A stretch of DNA of 23,988 nt from JAKJGV01 sp964617565 (GCA_964617565.1 CAZTYH010000048.1:1-23988), one strand, 5' to 3'; shown: positions 1 through 8,647, counted from the stretch's first letter. Translations and numbers: made by a program. Notes: a model not told the origin generated them from the sequence alone.

Positions 1-497
1 AGCCTCCGCCGCGACTGATTGTGTGTGGGGCGGGCGATAATGCGCGTCCGGTTATCCGCTTGTCTGCGGAAGCAGGATTTCGCGTGACGGTTGTAGATCA
101 TCGTTCTGCCTATCTGACGGAATCGAGATTCCCAGACGCGGTGAGCCTTGTTGCGGGGCGGGCCGAAGATGCTGTTTTTGACTTTGAAGTCGGACGCGAG
201 ACCTTGGCCGTCGTAATGTTTCACATCCTGGTGCATGACAAGGCATGGGTATCAAGATTTGCGGAAAAGGGCGTGAAATACATCGGACTGCTCGGTTCGC
301 GATCGCGGCGCGGGGATATCATGGCAGGTTTGAGCGAAGAACAAAAAGCGCGCGTGTATGGTCCGGTGGGTCTCGACATTGGAGCCGTTGGGCCGGAGCA
401 GGTGGCGATCAGCATCGTTTCGGAAGTGTTGGCCGTATTTTCAGGGCGTAAGCCACAGCATCTTCGTGACCGGAACAGGGGTATTCACGAGAATTGA
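1..497 (+). CDS. XdhC/CoxI-family protein, 3' part (5' end outside the window)
   Basis: The frame is open from the window edge (first full codon at base 3), so the gene begins upstream and only the C-terminal Rossmann-like domain is seen. It starts PPPRLIVCGAGDNARPV, the beta-strand and glycine loop of XdhC_C. VTVVDHRSAYLTESRFPDA follows (the family's V-D-R...RFP element), then YIGLLGSRSRRG, and finally GLDIGAVGPEQVAISIVSEVLA, matching the family's 'PIGLDIGA..P.EIA.SI.AEI'. XdhC proteins help insert sulfurated molybdenum cofactor into xanthine dehydrogenase-type hydroxylases. The domain is complete to its stop. The usual MTHN-type motif reads MFHILVHD here, an unusual form. A GTG at base 21 is internal, not the start. 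No molybdenum hydroxylase gene is visible; any partner must lie to the left. folD follows after 45 bp. Confidence 0.85.
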   Translation, partial: PPPRLIVCGAGDNARPVIRLSAEAGFRVTVVDHRSAYLTESRFPDAVSLVAGRAEDAVFDFEVGRETLAVVMFHILVHDKAWVSRFAEKGVKYIGLLGSRSRRGDIMAGLSEEQKARVYGPVGLDIGAVGPEQVAISIVSEVLAVFSGRKPQHLRDRNRGIHEN

Positions 498-507
498 TCG
501 GTCTTGC

Positions 508-536
508 TTGTGCAAAACGCGGCCGGTCGCTAGATT
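508..536 (+). promoter_or_regulatory. candidate promoter giving a leaderless folD mRNA
   Basis: TTGTGC (508-513), a 17-bp spacer and TAGATT (531-536) resemble a weak sigma-70 promoter (3/6 and 4/6 matches to consensus). The -10 box ends 6 bases before the folD ATG, so transcription would start at or beside the A of the start codon. No Shine-Dalgarno sequence precedes that ATG, consistent with a leaderless message. Pattern match only. Confidence 0.3.
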
Positions 537-542
537 CGATGC

Positions 543-1439
543 ATGACGGCGAAGATTCTTGATGGCAAGGCAGTGGCTGAAACAATGCGGGGCGAAATCG
601 CGGCCGCGGCAAAGGAGCTTGCAGGCCGGGGTGTGACACCTGGTCTTGGAGTTCTGCTCGTCGGCGATGATCCGGCATCCCGTTCGTACGTAACGGCGAA
701 AGAAAAAGCCTGCGAAAAGGCTGGCATCTACTCCAGGGAAATTCGTCTTCCTGCATCGGCGTCGCAGCAAGAGATCCTGGATGTGGTCCGATCGTTCAAT
801 GAAGATGAGCGGATAGATGGAATCCTTGTGCAGCTTCCCTTGCCAGATGGCGATATGGAAGATGGGGTTATATCGGCGATTCTGCCCGAAAAAGATGTGG
901 ATGGATTTCATCCGATTAACGTCGGGAGAATGATGCTTGGAATGCCCGCCTTTCTTCCCTGCACACCCCACGGCATTTTGCATTTGCTGAAGCGTTCGGG
1001 CATCACTGTGGCCGGCGCCCACGTGGTGATCGTGGGGCGCAGCAATATCGTGGGCAGGCCGCTGGCCAATATGCTTACCCAGAAAAGCGAACTCGGCAAC
1101 GCGACGGTTACGATCTGTCATACCCGCACGAAGGATCTGGCTTCGCATACGTTGAAGGCCGATATTATTGTGGCCGCGGCCGGGCGGCCCGGGACAATTA
1201 CCGCGGACATGGTTCGAGACGGCGTTGTGGTGGTTGATGTCGGCGTCAACCGGGTTGAAGACGCGGCAGCCAAGTCGGGGTATCGGCTCGTGGGCGATGT
1301 GGACTTCGAGACGGTGAAGGAAAAAGCGTCCGCCATTACCCCGGTCCCCGGCGGAGTCGGACCGATGACGATCACGATGTTGCTTCATAACACCGTCGAG
1401 TCGGCTCGCAGGCGGCTGCAAGAACAGCGGAACGGATAA
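543..1439 (+). CDS. folD: FolD: methylenetetrahydrofolate dehydrogenase / methenyltetrahydrofolate cyclohydrolase
   Basis: A cytosolic bifunctional enzyme that interconverts 5,10-methylene-, 5,10-methenyl- and 10-formyl-tetrahydrofolate using NADP(+). At 298 aa it has normal bacterial length. Visible signatures are PASRSYVTAKEKAC (residues 44-57), with the Tyr49 and catalytic Lys53 equivalents; DGILVQLPLP (92-101); KDVDGFHP (117-124); the nucleotide loop VGRSNIVGRP (164-173); and PGGVGPMTITMLL (269-281). The start is fixed by the conserved N-terminus (AKILDGKAVAE). It has no Shine-Dalgarno sequence and may be read from a leaderless mRNA. The permease gene follows after 3 bp, so the two are probably cotranscribed. 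Its 10-formyl-THF is also the formyl donor used by ArnA elsewhere in the window; that metabolic link is inference. Confidence 0.97.
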   Translation: MTAKILDGKAVAETMRGEIAAAAKELAGRGVTPGLGVLLVGDDPASRSYVTAKEKACEKAGIYSREIRLPASASQQEILDVVRSFNEDERIDGILVQLPLPDGDMEDGVISAILPEKDVDGFHPINVGRMMLGMPAFLPCTPHGILHLLKRSGITVAGAHVVIVGRSNIVGRPLANMLTQKSELGNATVTICHTRTKDLASHTLKADIIVAAAGRPGTITADMVRDGVVVVDVGVNRVEDAAAKSGYRLVGDVDFETVKEKASAITPVPGGVGPMTITMLLHNTVESARRRLQEQRNG

Positions 1440-1442
1440 ACT

Positions 1443-2564
1443 GTGCGAGTTCTCCACAAATATATAGTCACCGATTTCCTCGTGATCTTTTTTGTCACGT
1501 TGTCTGTGATCACGTTTGTCATGTGCATCGGCGCGGCAATGAAGGCGATTGATTATTTTGCGCGCGGGGTGTCAGGCCTGGTTATCCTCAAGGTGTTTGC
1601 ATATAACATTCCCTTCATTCTCACGTTCGGCATCCCGATGAGTACGTTGACGGGTGTGCTGCTGTTTTTCGGCAGGATGTCGTACGACGGCGAGGTCACG
1701 GCGATGAAGGCGTGCGGATTGAGCCTGTGGCAGATTATTTCGCCGGTGGTGCTGCTTTCCATTGCGCTCTCCGGGGTTTGTGCCTATTTGCATGGGTCCG
1801 TTTCGCCGAGAAGCCATTATGCCCAACGTGTGCTGCTCGCGAGGGCGGGCATGGAAGAGCCCATCAACCTGCTGGAGGAAGGGCGGTTTGTTCGCGAATT
1901 TCCGGGAGTTATGGTCTATGTGGGCCGCAAAGACAAAAACCGCGTGGAAGATATCGTTGTTTACGAGACGGGCAAAGACGGAGTGGTACGCAACATCAGA
2001 GCCGAATCGGGCGAGATCAAAACCGACCGCGAAACGAGGAAGCTGCTCATTGACCTGTACAACGTGCAAATGTATCAGCCGGACAAGCAGTTTCCGCTGG
2101 ATCCGACAAAGGCGCGGCACCTGAGCGCGCAACACTATCCGGTGCAGATTGATGTCTCCGACATGCTGGAAGGCAGGACGATCAGCAAGAAAACGACCAA
2201 TATGACGTATCCCGAACTGGTGAACGCGATCCGGCATCTACGCGCGACATATCCGGACCTGAGCGATACAGATTTGCTGGGACAGCGGATGAAGTTGGTT
2301 CTCGAGATCAATCAACGCCTGGCGCTTTCGATTTCCTGTTTTGCGTTTACCCTGCTCGGTGTCCCGCTCGGGTTGAAATCGCGGCGGAAGGAGTCGTCCA
2401 TCGGCATCGGGATCAGCCTGATGCTGGTTTTCGGTTTCTACTTTTTCATCATTCTCGCGGACTCGCTGGTGGGGATGCCGCACTGGAGGCCGGACCTCAT
2501 TCAGTGGATTCCCGTCATCCTGGCCGAGGGCCTGGGCTTTTATCTTATCCGGCGGGCAAATTGA
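1443..2564 (+). CDS. LptF/LptG-family lipopolysaccharide export permease
   Basis: A 373-aa inner-membrane protein of the YjgP/YjgQ family, a permease subunit of the LptB2FG ABC transporter that extracts LPS for transport to the outer membrane. Hydrophobic segments lie near residues 9-34, 46-75 and 95-118. A large periplasmic region (about 120-280, the beta-jellyroll position) and three C-terminal segments (about 290-310, 320-341, 350-368) follow. GRMSYDGEVTAMKACGLSLW is the typical cytoplasmic loop that contacts the ATPase. The start is GTG, 3 bp after the folD stop, with only a weak GGAACGG-type ribosome site. LptF and LptG normally come as an adjacent pair, but only one is present here. I cannot tell F from G reliably. 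The 3' end overlaps the convergent glycosyltransferase gene by 20 bp. Confidence 0.9.
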   Translation: MRVLHKYIVTDFLVIFFVTLSVITFVMCIGAAMKAIDYFARGVSGLVILKVFAYNIPFILTFGIPMSTLTGVLLFFGRMSYDGEVTAMKACGLSLWQIISPVVLLSIALSGVCAYLHGSVSPRSHYAQRVLLARAGMEEPINLLEEGRFVREFPGVMVYVGRKDKNRVEDIVVYETGKDGVVRNIRAESGEIKTDRETRKLLIDLYNVQMYQPDKQFPLDPTKARHLSAQHYPVQIDVSDMLEGRTISKKTTNMTYPELVNAIRHLRATYPDLSDTDLLGQRMKLVLEINQRLALSISCFAFTLLGVPLGLKSRRKESSIGIGISLMLVFGFYFFIILADSLVGMPHWRPDLIQWIPVILAEGLGFYLIRRAN

Positions 2565-4050
2565 CGGGCAGGGGGCGATTGCCCAGGATTACGAAAAGGG
2601 TGATCTCTCCATCCGCGCAACGGGCAACTTCGAACGGCATTCTGCCTTTCGACTCCAGGAATTCAATCAAACGCATTGCGTTCTGCTCAGACATGGCGAT
2701 CCATGTATCTTCGCTGCCGGCAAGACGTTTGGCCGCTTCTTCGATGGATATCATTTGGGTCATGGTTCCAAGGTATAACTGGAGTGTGTAGGGCGTATCC
2801 ACGTAAGCGAACGGGAAATCGGCTCCCAGCGATTCTTTTAAGTCGGAGGCAAAAGAGCGGATACACTGGGTATGACGAACCCGCTCCGTCGCGGGTTCAA
2901 CAGTGTGGTAGTACCATGCGGATTGTGCAAGACCCACGATGACCAGCAAAAAGGCCAGCTGGATTGGCCGGTCGGCTTTGAGCCGCGAAGTCAGCCGCGC
3001 GGCCTCCCGCCCGGCAAGAAGCATGGCCGGCGCCAGGATGGGCGCAAGAAGATCGCCTCTCTGATGCTGGGTGACTGAAAAGATGGCTAGCCCGGCAAGA
3101 AACCAGCAGGTGAGAAATCGTTCGAATCTCCGGGTGGTTGCATCTTCGGATGGATGGCGAAAAACACGCCACAAAGCCGGGAGAGTCAGCAGAGACCACG
3201 GCAGAACACGATGGATAAAATAGATGGTCGGCTTAAAGATTCGGATGACGAGCGGATCCGCCTCGCCGATATCCACGGCGTGCGCGACCAGTTCGCGGCG
3301 TATGATTTTATCAATCAGCGCGTCGCCGAGTTGCAGGTAGGCCAGGCCGAACCAGCCGAGAGTGAGAAGAAGGTATAGTAAAACACCGGCCAGATGGTTG
3401 CCTTTGAGCGAGGGGCGGGAGGCGGAATTGCGTTCCCAGAGAACAGCAAGCAATCCTGATGCGGCCAGCACAAGTCCAAGAGGACCTTTGGTCAGGGTCG
3501 CCGCGGCGGCGAGAGCCCAAAAGACCATCCACCCGGTTTTTGCAGTCCACGCTCGGTACGCGGCGAAAGCGGTGACTCCGACGAAGAATGCAAAAAGGGC
3601 ATCGGTCCGGAGCAGGATGAAAAGACGCATGGACAAGGGGGAAAGCAGGAAGAACAGGGCGGCGAACAATCCTGCTTCTTCGTCGAAAACACGGGTGCCA
3701 TGACGATAAATCAGGATTGCGAGAAGAGCCATTGCAAGGGCGGATGGGATATAGAAAGTGATGGGAGAAGGCCCGAACAGGAGAATGAAAAGCGCTCCGA
3801 TCCATGTGAGCATCGGGGGCTTGGAGGTGACATCATTCATCCAGTCGGTTTGGCAAATCCAGTGTCCATTTCGCGCGGCATCCAGCATGTAGGAGACTGG
3901 GCGTTCCTGATCCTTGTCGAGGAAGTTGTGCGGAGCGGACGCGCGTATGGCAAACAGCCCAAGGATCGTGCAAAGCACAAGGATGATCGAGATAAGCCGG
4001 AAGTGGGAACCGGCAGGCTCAATTCGCCCTGTTTCGGAAAGCTTGTTCAT
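2545..4050 (-). CDS. ArnT-like (GT39 / PMT superfamily) membrane glycosyltransferase, second copy
   Basis: A 501-aa polytopic inner-membrane protein, last gene of the arn operon. A first transmembrane segment (about 19-36) leads into the extracytoplasmic loop DKDQERPVSYMLDA (45-58), where GT39 enzymes carry their catalytic acidic residue. GHWICQTDWMNDVTSKPPML (62-81) follows, matching the 'sGdWi.P...g...f.KPP' element of the family. Many hydrophobic helices come next, then a soluble C-terminal domain. The ATG at 4050 overlaps the arnT stop as ATGA, implying translational coupling; the longer upstream reading (to 4131) lies inside arnT and was not used. Family enzymes transfer a sugar from a polyprenyl phosphate to lipid A, protein or glycan. 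The substrate is unknown. It occupies the place arnE/arnF hold in enterobacteria but is not a small flippase. Its 3' end overlaps the permease gene. Confidence 0.85.
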   Translation of the reverse strand: MNKLSETGRIEPAGSHFRLISIILVLCTILGLFAIRASAPHNFLDKDQERPVSYMLDAARNGHWICQTDWMNDVTSKPPMLTWIGALFILLFGPSPITFYIPSALAMALLAILIYRHGTRVFDEEAGLFAALFFLLSPLSMRLFILLRTDALFAFFVGVTAFAAYRAWTAKTGWMVFWALAAAATLTKGPLGLVLAASGLLAVLWERNSASRPSLKGNHLAGVLLYLLLTLGWFGLAYLQLGDALIDKIIRRELVAHAVDIGEADPLVIRIFKPTIYFIHRVLPWSLLTLPALWRVFRHPSEDATTRRFERFLTCWFLAGLAIFSVTQHQRGDLLAPILAPAMLLAGREAARLTSRLKADRPIQLAFLLVIVGLAQSAWYYHTVEPATERVRHTQCIRSFASDLKESLGADFPFAYVDTPYTLQLYLGTMTQMISIEEAAKRLAGSEDTWIAMSEQNAMRLIEFLESKGRMPFEVARCADGEITLFVILGNRPLPVNLPAG

Positions 4051-5714
4051 GGAATCGGATTGCGAAACGTTGCGATAAAGAATTTCTCGTTGGCGGCCTT
4101 GAAACCGGGGGGCGGAATGTGCGCGCCCCAATACTTGTCCAAGTCCCGCTGTTCCGCGATAAGCACGACCGGCTCGTAGAGCGGTGCGTGTTTGCGGATG
4201 AGGTCATTGAATCCGTTCACGTCAATGAGGCGGTGCTTCGAGTCATCGTAACTTAGTCCGTAAGTGAATTCGCCGCGACTATCGAGGAGATATACGTCAT
4301 TGCGTTTGAATACCCAACAGACGAGGTGGGCGAGGTTATTGTCGGTTACAATGACCGCGTTTGATGGAACGCGATCGGCATTTTGCCGGAGGAATGCGGC
4401 GGGTGCCTTGCGAGCTTCAAAGGTTTCCGGCATCACGAAATGTGCGCTGAACATCAACATGACCGGAGCCAGGGCGTAGAGCATTATTTTTTCGCCGCTG
4501 CTGCGCGACAGGGCTGCAAGGATCGCGGCGATGCCCCAGATACCCAGTCCAAGGCAGAGCAGCAGCCACTTCCACGATTCCTGGGGTGCAAACAGTTTCA
4601 CCGGTCCGAACAGGTCGCTTGACTGGTGAAGAATCAGCGGAACGATCGCGAGCAGCGCGACGAGAGCGGATATGAAAGCGCCGGTGTTGAAAGAGCGCCT
4701 GCGGTCCTCGGCCATGTACTTGTGAAGACCGGCTGCGATCAGGATGGCGAGCGGAGGAATGCAGGGCAGTATGTACGTGGCAAGCTTTCCAGACGAGGCG
4801 GAGAAAAAGAGAAAAGGTCCGAGAAAGGCGGTCAGCGCATATCGCAGCAGGGTAGATAAGGGACGCAGACGTCGAAGGCCGGAAAAGGCGGAGGGCAAAA
4901 CGAATGTCCAGGGCAACACGGCGACGAGCATGACAGGGATGAAGTACCAGAAAGGTTTCGGGTGCTGTGGCGTGTCCGATGTGAATCGCCTGATATGTTC
5001 CACCCAGAAAAAGTAGTGCCAGTAATCAGTTTCACGCAGGTGTACGGCGATGCACCAGGGCGCGCAGACCAGCAGCGCGGCCAAAGCGGGAAACCACGGC
5101 AGGGTGAAGAGCGACTTCCAACGCCTTTCCCATATGAGGAAAGGGGCTATAGACACCCCGGCGACGGCAAACGCCAGGAATCCCTTGGTAAGGAACGCCA
5201 GACCGCAAGCGGCACCGGCAGCCAGCAACCAGCCGGCCTGGGCCGAACGGCTTTGCGATGTATAGGCGAAAAAGAAAAAGGCGAGCGTGGCGGTCAGGAA
5301 AAACGAGACAGGTCCATCCAACACATTGTAAATCCCGAGACCGAAAAATTCGATGCTGGTGAGCAGGATGGCGGCGGCAAACAGGGCCATGTTTCTTTCA
5401 CCGCCTCCGCGACGCACCATGAGGTAGATCAGCAGGGCCGACAGTCCGGCCGCGAGAGCGGACGGCAGACGGCCGGCAAAGGCATTCTCGCCAAAAAACT
5501 TGAATGAGATGGCGGTGAGCCAGTATCCGAGAACGGGTTTCTCAAAATATCGCAGTCCGTTTAGGCGCGGAACGATCCAGTCGCCGGAAGCGAGCATTTC
5601 GCGCGGAATCTCGGAGTAGCGTGATTCGTCCGGAATCACCATTGGTCGCGCGCCGAGAGGAATGATGTATACAACCACAAACAATAAAAAGAGCAATAGG
5701 ACGGCTTGTTTCAT
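4047..5714 (-). CDS. arnT: ArnT: undecaprenyl phosphate-alpha-L-Ara4N transferase
   Basis: A 555-aa inner-membrane glycosyltransferase (E. coli ArnT is about 550 aa) that moves 4-amino-4-deoxy-L-arabinose from undecaprenyl phosphate to lipid A phosphates on the periplasmic face. This lowers negative charge and confers polymyxin / cationic peptide resistance in known hosts. After an N-terminal helix (4-20) comes PDESRYSEIPREMLASGDW (28-46), then LRYFEKP (54-60), the hallmark first periplasmic loop with the acidic pair. LTKGFLA (176-182) and WHYFFWVEHIRRF (233-245) are close to the enterobacterial protein as I remember it. The ATG at 5714 has a GGAG site upstream and follows the arnD stop by 16 bp; the upstream extension to 5942 overlaps arnD and lacks family similarity. 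Placement between arnD and another GT39 gene supports the name. Confidence 0.93.
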   Translation of the reverse strand: MKQAVLLLFLLFVVVYIIPLGARPMVIPDESRYSEIPREMLASGDWIVPRLNGLRYFEKPVLGYWLTAISFKFFGENAFAGRLPSALAAGLSALLIYLMVRRGGGERNMALFAAAILLTSIEFFGLGIYNVLDGPVSFFLTATLAFFFFAYTSQSRSAQAGWLLAAGAACGLAFLTKGFLAFAVAGVSIAPFLIWERRWKSLFTLPWFPALAALLVCAPWCIAVHLRETDYWHYFFWVEHIRRFTSDTPQHPKPFWYFIPVMLVAVLPWTFVLPSAFSGLRRLRPLSTLLRYALTAFLGPFLFFSASSGKLATYILPCIPPLAILIAAGLHKYMAEDRRRSFNTGAFISALVALLAIVPLILHQSSDLFGPVKLFAPQESWKWLLLCLGLGIWGIAAILAALSRSSGEKIMLYALAPVMLMFSAHFVMPETFEARKAPAAFLRQNADRVPSNAVIVTDNNLAHLVCWVFKRNDVYLLDSRGEFTYGLSYDDSKHRLIDVNGFNDLIRKHAPLYEPVVLIAEQRDLDKYWGAHIPPPGFKAANEKFFIATFRNPIP

Positions 5715-5730
5715 TAAAGTCGTTCTCCGT

Positions 5731-6621
5731 TCATTCCTGTCCGGTTTCCTGGCATGCCACCCAGCCTTCGCGGCCCGGTATTTCTTTTTTGACCATTCGG
5801 CATGACGAAAGTTCAGTTTTTTTATCCAGCAAATAACCCAGCGGCACAAACTCAATTCCTCGTTGTTTTGCACGAGCGAGGAAATCGGAAAACACTTCAA
5901 GCATGGAAATTCCTTCCACCTCGGCATGAATACAGAGGACATTCAGGGACTGGTTTTCCATGAGGCGCAAGATGTGTTCGTTGTATTCAGTGACGGAAAC
6001 ACCGCCGGGCCCCACGAGTTCGTCGTATGTGGGCAAGGTCACCGGAACTTGCGCCCGTGCCGATGGAACGCCGTTCAAAAGGGGGCGAAAAAGAGAGTGG
6101 CCGCGACAATCGCTGCCGTAGCGGAATGGAAAGGAGGAGGTCACATCAAGCACGCGGTCGTTGCATTTCCATGAAGGACTGGCATGGCAATCGGGCTCGC
6201 GACCGATGATTGAGCGCAGGGCCTCATATCCGCGGCCGACTTGCCCGCGGAGGTCTTCCGTGGAGAAGGTGTCTATACGCGCCTGCCATCGCTGATGGTC
6301 CCATGCATGCAGCCCGGCTTCATGATCCTGGGCCGCGGCGCGGATTACATCGCCGAGTCGTTCGCCGATCCGGGGGCCGGGCCAGAAGGCTCCGCACAGG
6401 AGTATGTCCCAGCCGTAAAGTCCGGCGGCATTGGTGCGCAGCATTTTCCAGAGGAAGCGCGGGCGGATCAGCCGCCAGAGGTGCCGTCCCATGTTGTCCG
6501 GGCCGACGCTGTAGAAAAAGGTGGCTTGGATATGGTGTTCCCGCAGTACGCGGCACAAGGCTGGAACCCCGAGCCGCGTTCCCCGGAACGTATCCACATC
6601 AATCCTGAGACCTGCCCTCAT
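5731..6621 (-). CDS. arnD: ArnD: undecaprenyl phosphate-L-Ara4FN deformylase
   Basis: A 296-aa polysaccharide-deacetylase-fold (NodB-like) metalloenzyme that removes the formyl group from undecaprenyl phosphate-4-deoxy-4-formamido-L-arabinose, the step that commits the lipid-linked sugar to transfer. The N-terminus GLRIDVDTFRGTR (4-16) carries the first catalytic/metal Asp residues. SVGPDNMGRHLWRL (38-51) and GLHAWDHQRWQAR (103-115) carry the metal-binding His105 and His109. SDCRGHSLFRPLL (170-182) and IHAEVEG (231-237) carry the C-terminal His; REGWVACQ (near 285-292) closes the protein as in the E. coli enzyme. The ATG overlaps the arnA stop (ATGA), and arnT follows 16 bp downstream. All expected catalytic motifs appear intact. 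Confidence 0.96.
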   Translation of the reverse strand: MRAGLRIDVDTFRGTRLGVPALCRVLREHHIQATFFYSVGPDNMGRHLWRLIRPRFLWKMLRTNAAGLYGWDILLCGAFWPGPRIGERLGDVIRAAAQDHEAGLHAWDHQRWQARIDTFSTEDLRGQVGRGYEALRSIIGREPDCHASPSWKCNDRVLDVTSSFPFRYGSDCRGHSLFRPLLNGVPSARAQVPVTLPTYDELVGPGGVSVTEYNEHILRLMENQSLNVLCIHAEVEGISMLEVFSDFLARAKQRGIEFVPLGYLLDKKTELSSCRMVKKEIPGREGWVACQETGQE

Positions 6622-8642
6622 GAGACATATCCCGGCGCGGTGTCCGCTGCTCCGAGATTCAATCCCTCGGTTTCCACCGCTTCGCGCAGGAAGAAGTCGA
6701 GTGTTGCCTCGACCGACTGCTCAAGCGGGACGTTCGGATGCCAGTCGAGAAGCCGGATGGCGTTGCGAATGCTTGGTCTGCGGTGCTGGACATCCTGGTA
6801 CCCGGCCCCGTAATAAGCTCCGCTTTCGATTTCGCGGACCCCTGCGAGCGGAGGGAAGTGGGAGCGCAGCGGATGCTTTTCGAACTTCGCGACAAGCATA
6901 TCGGCGAGCTCTCGAATACTGGCTTCGTTGTCCGGATTGCCGATATTTACGATTTCTCCGTTGCAGCGATTACCTTTGTTCTCAATGATACGGAAAAGAC
7001 ACTCCACACCATCGGCGATGTCCACGAAGCAGCGCTTTTGGCGGCCCCCGTCAATCAGGAGGATCGGCGTTCCTTCCACGAGATTGAGGATCAGTTGTGT
7101 AATCGCGCGCGAGCTTCCGATACGCGCCGAGTTGAGCGTGTCGAGGCGCGGACCGATCCAGTTGAACGGACGGAAGAGCGTGAACGGGAGGCCGTGCTGC
7201 TTCCCGTACGCCCAGATCACGCGGTCGAGCAACTGCTTTGAGCAGGAGTAGATCCAGCGCTGCATCCGGATCGGGCCGAGCACGAGCTTGGAGTTATACT
7301 CATCGAACTCCTTTTCGTCGCACATGCCATACACTTCCGAAGTGGAAGGGAAAACGATGCGGCGGCCATATTTCACGCAGTAACGCACGACGCGAAGGTT
7401 TTCCTCGAAGTCGAGTTCGAAAACGCGCAGCGGATTGCGCGTGTATTCGATCGGTGTGGCGATCGCGACCAGCGGAATGACGATATCGCATTTTCGGATA
7501 TGATATTCGAGCCACTCGCGATGGATCGAGATGTCGCACTCGTCGAAATGAAATCGCGGCTTTCCGATGTGTCGCTGAATGTAATTCGACCGAATGTCCA
7601 TGCCATAGACTTCGTAACGATCGCTCTCAAGCAGTCGCTCGCTCAGGGCGTTGCCAATGAAGCCGTTCACACCGAGAATCAGCACGCGTTTCCGGCGAAC
7701 GGCTTCGATGCGGCTGCTTGCGCTGGAGCCGAAACGCATGCCCTTGACGATATTGCAGTCGCGCGCGAGTTGCTCGCCGCTGACGTACACTCCGCCGTCG
7801 AGTTGCGCGGAATCCACGCGCGTCGCGCCGTTTCCACATGCGACCACCAGCGGCTGCGTGGAAAGGACTGTGCCGGGCGCCGCATTGAAGGTCTCTTTAT
7901 CCTCGGCGACGTTCCAGAAAAGATAACGCGTGTCGCCGATGTAACTGAATGCGCCGGGGTAGGGACGCGTCACGGCGCGGACAAGATTTCGGACCTCACG
8001 CGAGCTGCGGGACCAGTCAATTTCACCGTCCTCTGGCCGCCGGCCGCCGAAGTATGTTGCCTGGCTGTGGTCCTGCGGAGTGCGTGTTGCTTTCCCCTTC
8101 AGCAGCAGCGGAAGCGCCTCGTCAAGCAGCCGACCAGCCTCATCAACTGATCGGGTCATCAATGTGGATGCAGTATCTTCATCCTTAATGGCAATGCGAC
8201 GCTGGGCGACGATATCGCCGTCGTCGGGGCGCGGAGTCATATAATGAAGCGTCACGCCTGTTTCTTTCTCGCCATGAATCAGGACCCAGTTGATGGGGCA
8301 GCGGCCGCGATACTTCGGAAGCAGGGATCCGTGCAGGTTCAAGCATCCGGCGGAAGGAATCTCGAGAATCGGCGCCTTGACCAGGTTGCGGTAATAGAAC
8401 GAGAAAAGCATGTCGGGCTTCAGTTCACGTATGCGTGCGACCCAAATCGGATGGTTGATGTCGTCCGGCGCATAAACGGGAATGCCCCTTGCGGCCCCTA
8501 GTTCTGCGACAGATTGGAACCAGATGTTTTCGTGCGGATCATCTTTGTGCGTGAAAATGGCGGCGATGTCGAAACCGTTTCGAAGCAGTGCTTCGATTCC
8601 GGCGCACCCCATGTTGGAATAAGCGAGGACTATGGTTTTCAT
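6618..8642 (-). CDS. arnA: ArnA: bifunctional UDP-Ara4N formyltransferase / UDP-glucuronate decarboxylating dehydrogenase
   Basis: A 674-aa cytosolic two-domain enzyme (E. coli ArnA is about 660). The N-terminal 10-formyl-THF-dependent domain (1-305) formylates UDP-Ara4N. It has LNLHGSLLPKYRG (101-113), giving Asn102 and His104, and Asp140 in PRPDDGD, at the same numbering as the E. coli catalytic triad. The C-terminal SDR domain (317-660) oxidises and decarboxylates UDP-glucuronate to the UDP-4-keto-pentose that ArnB aminates. It has GVNGFIG (324-330), STSEVYGM (433-440) with Glu436, YSCSK (465-469), and RRPSIRNA (621-628), whose first Arg corresponds to E. coli Arg619. The start at 8642 lies 5 bp after the arnC stop, with GGAG inside the arnC end. 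A 163-residue upstream extension in the same frame overlaps arnC out of frame and is not real. Confidence 0.97.
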   Translation of the reverse strand: MKTIVLAYSNMGCAGIEALLRNGFDIAAIFTHKDDPHENIWFQSVAELGAARGIPVYAPDDINHPIWVARIRELKPDMLFSFYYRNLVKAPILEIPSAGCLNLHGSLLPKYRGRCPINWVLIHGEKETGVTLHYMTPRPDDGDIVAQRRIAIKDEDTASTLMTRSVDEAGRLLDEALPLLLKGKATRTPQDHSQATYFGGRRPEDGEIDWSRSSREVRNLVRAVTRPYPGAFSYIGDTRYLFWNVAEDKETFNAAPGTVLSTQPLVVACGNGATRVDSAQLDGGVYVSGEQLARDCNIVKGMRFGSSASSRIEAVRRKRVLILGVNGFIGNALSERLLESDRYEVYGMDIRSNYIQRHIGKPRFHFDECDISIHREWLEYHIRKCDIVIPLVAIATPIEYTRNPLRVFELDFEENLRVVRYCVKYGRRIVFPSTSEVYGMCDEKEFDEYNSKLVLGPIRMQRWIYSCSKQLLDRVIWAYGKQHGLPFTLFRPFNWIGPRLDTLNSARIGSSRAITQLILNLVEGTPILLIDGGRQKRCFVDIADGVECLFRIIENKGNRCNGEIVNIGNPDNEASIRELADMLVAKFEKHPLRSHFPPLAGVREIESGAYYGAGYQDVQHRRPSIRNAIRLLDWHPNVPLEQSVEATLDFFLREAVETEGLNLGAADTAPGYVS

Positions 8643-8647
8643 GTGTT

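Noticed and set aside
441..1457. 338-codon open frame antisense to folD
   Set aside because: Mirror of a high-GC coding gene; the product is rich in His/Arg and has no domain, while folD motifs on the other strand are complete.
4051..4131. N-terminal extension of the second GT39 gene
   Set aside because: Lies inside arnT; ATG 4050 forms an ATGA overlap with the arnT stop.
5715..5942. N-terminal extension of arnT by 76 residues
   Set aside because: Overlaps the end of arnD and does not resemble ArnT; ATG 5714 has a GGAG site and starts the first helix.
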